Source: Cytophagaceae bacterium | Lineage (GTDB): Bacteria; Bacteroidota; Bacteroidia; Cytophagales; Spirosomataceae | Direction of reading: 5' to 3' | DNA: 64,000 nt | Assembly: GCA_027491315.1 (NCBI GenBank) | Contig: JAIXWL010000003.1 | Span: 124,001 to 188,000, forward strand | Part shown: positions 61,862 to 64,000 of the stretch, in pieces | How positions within the stretch are numbered: position 1 is the first letter of the stretch | Layout of the letters: each line of letters starts with the position of its first letter | Program-made: the position numbers and the translations under genes | Notes under the pieces: generated by a model | Database searches by the model: none | Seen by the model: only the letters and a program-made list of their open reading frames with translations | What the model was told of the DNA's origin: nothing

Positions 61862-62785
61862 GTTTACGTATTGAATATTTCTTTGTAAGCCAGTTATTTT
61901 CGTGCGTTTAATAGCCGAATAGTGGAATAATTCTTTGAATACTTGTTCAGATAATGATTCCCAATCTCCCTTCTTCATTTCTAAAAAGGCAGGACTAGCT
62001 TCAAACCTAGGTTCTTGATGCGGCTTCGAAAAGCGGTTCCAAGGGCAAACATCTTGGCAAATATCACATCCAAAAATCCAATCATGAAAATCAGATTTCA
62101 TAGAAGCCGGAATGCCGTTTTTCAATTCAATCGTGAAATAGGAAATACATTTAGAACCATCCACCCAATAGGGGCTTAAAGCTTCCGTAGGACAGGCATC
62201 AATACACCTAGTGCATGTACCACAAAAATCCTTGATAGGACCATCTGGCTCGGCAGGAAGATCAATGAGCAGTTCGGCAATAAAGTAAAAGCTCCCCTGT
62301 TTGGGAATAATCAAATTTCCGTTTTTACCCAACCAGCCCAATCCTGATTTCTTTGCCCAGGCTTTTTCTAATACCGGAGCAGAGTCCACAAACATCCGTC
62401 CTGATATCTCCCCTATTTCATCTTGAAGAGCATCCCACAACACTTGCATCTTATCTTTCACTACCCGGTGGTAATCTTCTCCAAAAGCATATTTAGAGAC
62501 CTTAAAATGATGATTTAAAGGGCTTAAGCTAGGACTTGGAAAATAATTAAAAACCAATGAAACGACCGTTTGACACCCCTCCACCAATTTTCTAGGATCC
62601 AAACGTTTATCAAAATGGTTGGCCATATAAGCCATCTCACCATGCAAACCTTGGTTTAACCAAGCCTCCAAACGCGGAGCCTCTTCCTCCAAAAAATCTG
62701 CCTTAGATATTCCACAAAAAGAAAATCCAGCATCTAGGGCCTTTTTTTTGATGATTGCCGAAACTTGAAGTGGAGTTAGTGTCAT
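61844..62785 (-). CDS. queG: Epoxyqueuosine reductase
   Basis: 313 residues from the ATG at 62785 ([16 protein letters not shown]). QueG reduces epoxyqueuosine to queuosine in tRNA with cobalamin and two 4Fe-4S clusters. The cluster ligands are [16 protein letters not shown] and [11 protein letters not shown], and the catalytic region [28 protein letters not shown] is intact. The HEAT-like tail of longer QueG proteins is absent. The last codons overlap the terminator of the convergent GntR gene. Confidence 0.95.
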   Translation of the reverse strand: MTLTPLQVSAIIKKKALDAGFSFCGISKADFLEEEAPRLEAWLNQGLHGEMAYMANHFDKRLDPRKLVEGCQTVVSLVFNYFPSPSLSPLNHHFKVSKYAFGEDYHRVVKDKMQVLWDALQDEIGEISGRMFVDSAPVLEKAWAKKSGLGWLGKNGNLIIPKQGSFYFIAELLIDLPAEPDGPIKDFCGTCTRCIDACPTEALSPYWVDGSKCISYFTIELKNGIPASMKSDFHDWIFGCDICQDVCPWNRFSKPHQEPRFEASPAFLEMKKGDWESLSEQVFKELFHYSAIKRTKITGLQRNIQYVNKKNES

Positions 62786-62850
62786 ATGCCTAAAATTACG
62801 AATATGGCTTATCTCTGCCAAACTGTCATAAAATACTTTTTGGCTTATGA

Positions 62851-62881
62851 TTTGTGTGGCTATAAAAGCGTATTAATTTTG
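62851..62881 (+). promoter_or_regulatory. Predicted grpE promoter (TTTG-N19-TAATTTTG)
   Basis: TTTG at 62851-62854 and TAATTTTG at 62874-62881 are exactly 19 bases apart, a full consensus match. The grpE ATG starts only four bases after the box, so transcription may begin at or next to the start codon. Confidence 0.6.
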
Positions 62882-62885
62882 CCTT

Positions 62886-63410
62886 ATGAAAAAGAAAGAA
62901 AACGAGAATAATTTAGAGGAAGAGAAAATCCAATCCGAAAATCAGGAAAATTTGACAGAAAACGAAGAGAGCGAGCAGCAGGAAACTCCTACGGATGAGT
63001 TAGCAGAAATGAAGGAAAAATACCTTCGCTTGTATTCAGACTTTGAAAATTTCAGAAAGCGTACCGCCAAAGAAAAAGTAGAATTAATCCAAACAGCATC
63101 TGCTGGTTTGATTGTTGATTTGCTACCCGTTATCGATGATTATGAGCGTGCCCTAGCGAATGCACCTGAAGGTGAAATTTCCGAAGGCATTCAATTGATT
63201 TTTGCTAAAATTAATTCAGTCCTACAATCTAAAGGCTTAAAAGAACTTCCTGCTAAAGGGGAAACATTTGATGCAGAAATACATGATTGCATAACTCAGT
63301 TTGCTGCGCCAACGGAAGCCGATAAAGGTAAAGTACTTGAGGTGATTGAAAAAGGATATACACTACATGAAAAGGTCATCCGCTTTGCGAAAGTGGTGGT
63401 TGGTAATTAA
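62886..63410 (+). CDS. grpE: GrpE nucleotide exchange factor
   Basis: 174 residues. An acidic, disordered N-terminus (about 1-38) and a long coiled coil ([25 protein letters not shown]) precede the beta-domain with the conserved end ([15 protein letters not shown]...[24 protein letters not shown]). GrpE exchanges ADP for ATP on DnaK. dnaJ follows after eight bases, the normal chaperone order. It may be heat-regulated, but no inverted repeat of the CIRCE type is visible. Confidence 0.97.
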   Translation: MKKKENENNLEEEKIQSENQENLTENEESEQQETPTDELAEMKEKYLRLYSDFENFRKRTAKEKVELIQTASAGLIVDLLPVIDDYERALANAPEGEISEGIQLIFAKINSVLQSKGLKELPAKGETFDAEIHDCITQFAAPTEADKGKVLEVIEKGYTLHEKVIRFAKVVVGN

Positions 63411-63418
63411 TAAATACA

Positions 63419-64000
63419 ATGGCTCAAAAAAGAGATTATTACGAGGTATTAGGGGTAGCTAAAACGGCTTCAGAAGAGGAGATTAAGAAGGCATATCGTA
63501 AGATGGCCATTAAATACCATCCAGATAAAAACCCTGATAACAAGGAAGCAGAAGAGAAGTTCAAAGAAGCGGCAGAGGCTTATGAAGTTTTAAGCAATGC
63601 GCAGAAAAAGGCCCAATACGACCGATTCGGACATGCGGGTATGGGTGGAGCAGCAGGTGGTGGCTTTAATGGCGGTAACATGAACATGGAAGATATCTTC
63701 TCTCAATTTGGAGATATCTTTGGGGATGAAAGCCCATTTGGAAGCTTTTTCTCAGGTGGCCGAGGCGGTGGTGGAAGACGCCAGCGTAAAGGTTCTGATC
63801 TACGCATTAAGCTAAAACTTAATTTAGAGGAGATTGCCAATGGCGTTGAGAAAAAAATTAAAGTAAAACGCCATGTAGCTTGTAAAACTTGTTCTGGAAA
63901 TGGATCTAAAAATGGTACTGACCTAAAAACATGTCAAACATGCCAAGGTTCTGGTCAAGTACGTCGAGTACAGCAAACCATGCTAGGACAAATGGTAACG
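63419..64000 (+). CDS. dnaJ: Chaperone DnaJ (partial, runs off the window)
   Basis: Begins at ATG 63419 and stays open to the end of the window (194 codons), which is why the track omits it. J domain ([39 protein letters not shown] at 34-36), Gly/Phe-rich region ([25 protein letters not shown]) and the first zinc-finger CxxCxGxG repeats ([22 protein letters not shown]) are visible. It stimulates DnaK ATPase and delivers clients. It forms an operon with grpE. Confidence 0.97.
   Translation, partial: MAQKRDYYEVLGVAKTASEEEIKKAYRKMAIKYHPDKNPDNKEAEEKFKEAAEAYEVLSNAQKKAQYDRFGHAGMGGAAGGGFNGGNMNMEDIFSQFGDIFGDESPFGSFFSGGRGGGGRRQRKGSDLRIKLKLNLEEIANGVEKKIKVKRHVACKTCSGNGSKNGTDLKTCQTCQGSGQVRRVQQTMLGQMVT

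Noticed and set aside
1-64000. CRISPR array, SusC/SusD pair, complete insertion sequence or prophage
   Set aside because: No regularly spaced repeats, no TonB-dependent SusC-like ORF, no intact transposase and no phage structural genes are seen; the only transposase is the frameshifted RAYT.

Overview
The window is a 64 kb AT-rich chromosomal segment from a member of the Bacteroidota, most likely a Cytophagales bacterium (inference). Pointers are the TTG-N19/21-TAnnTTTG promoters, a hybrid two-component system (Reg_prop/Y_Y_Y/HisKA/REC/AraC), Porin_10, DUF4105/Lnb, DUF2147 and DUF1080 proteins, a CrtA-like carotenoid oxygenase, a short MiaA, and a tmRNA tag ending YAMAA. The gene content (menaquinone, LpxK, HemF, carotenoid, pectin-sugar salvage) fits an aerobic, pigmented, polysaccharide-using environmental bacterium. 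There is no CRISPR array, prophage or SusC/SusD pair. No complete insertion sequence is present.

Layout. 1-3244: end of alaS, the folate genes pabB-pabC and a RecD-like helicase. 3246-7784: a marR gene divergent from an emrA-emrB-tolC tripartite efflux operon, with a perfect inverted repeat between them. 7785-9558: alanine dehydrogenase divergent from an Lrp/AsnC regulator; the ald leader carries an intrinsic terminator. 9600-10030: ssrA (tmRNA) and its terminator. 10084-12089: a flavin monooxygenase translationally coupled to an alpha/beta hydrolase. 12090-14304: an AT-rich island with one unusual protein made of five CxxH/CxxC zinc modules fused to a PD-(D/E)XK-type nuclease domain. 14305-17723: envelope and secreted proteins, ending in an intergenic repeat element. 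17779-34693: a dispersed polysaccharide-salvage region (rhaM-GH105, kduI-GH105/DUF4350, secreted nuclease, esterase, GH20, sulfatase). Interleaved with it are ltaE-lnb-rsmI, a GNAT-like gene with miaA and tRNA-Ser(UGA), amt-glnK and a CrtA-like gene.

34706-41600 (minus strand): a Tat-exported GMC dehydrogenase with its small subunit, an AddB-like nuclease, an SCP2-domain protein and mnmE. 41702-42515: a frameshifted RAYT transposase beside a pair of REP-like palindromes. 42521-53560: porin, lpxK, menC, a small acidic protein, hemF, PBP1A, a degenerate TrpF-like protein, mnmA and a purple-acid-phosphatase-like enzyme. 53561-61812: an AraC regulator preceded by three 8-bp-arm palindromes, a YfcE-type phosphoesterase, a zinc-dependent phospholipase C/S1-P1-type protein, the hybrid two-component system and a divergent GntR regulator with a sugar-sensor domain. 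61844-64000: queG, grpE and the start of dnaJ.

Functional themes. Pectin/rhamnogalacturonan use: two GH105 hydrolases, each next to the enzyme that handles a sugar it releases (RhaM for rhamnose, KduI for the unsaturated uronate). tRNA maturation: MnmA, MnmE, MiaA, QueG and RsmI (rRNA). The items most worth a second look are the five-module zinc/nuclease protein, the miaA-tRNA-Ser pair with its shortened MiaA, the ald leader terminator, the AraC upstream palindromes, a PII protein without Tyr51, and the RAYT/REP pair. Several ORF-track starts were moved to internal ATGs, and three genes have no plausible ATG (TTG for the AraC regulator and the hybrid sensor, GTG for the YfcE-like protein).
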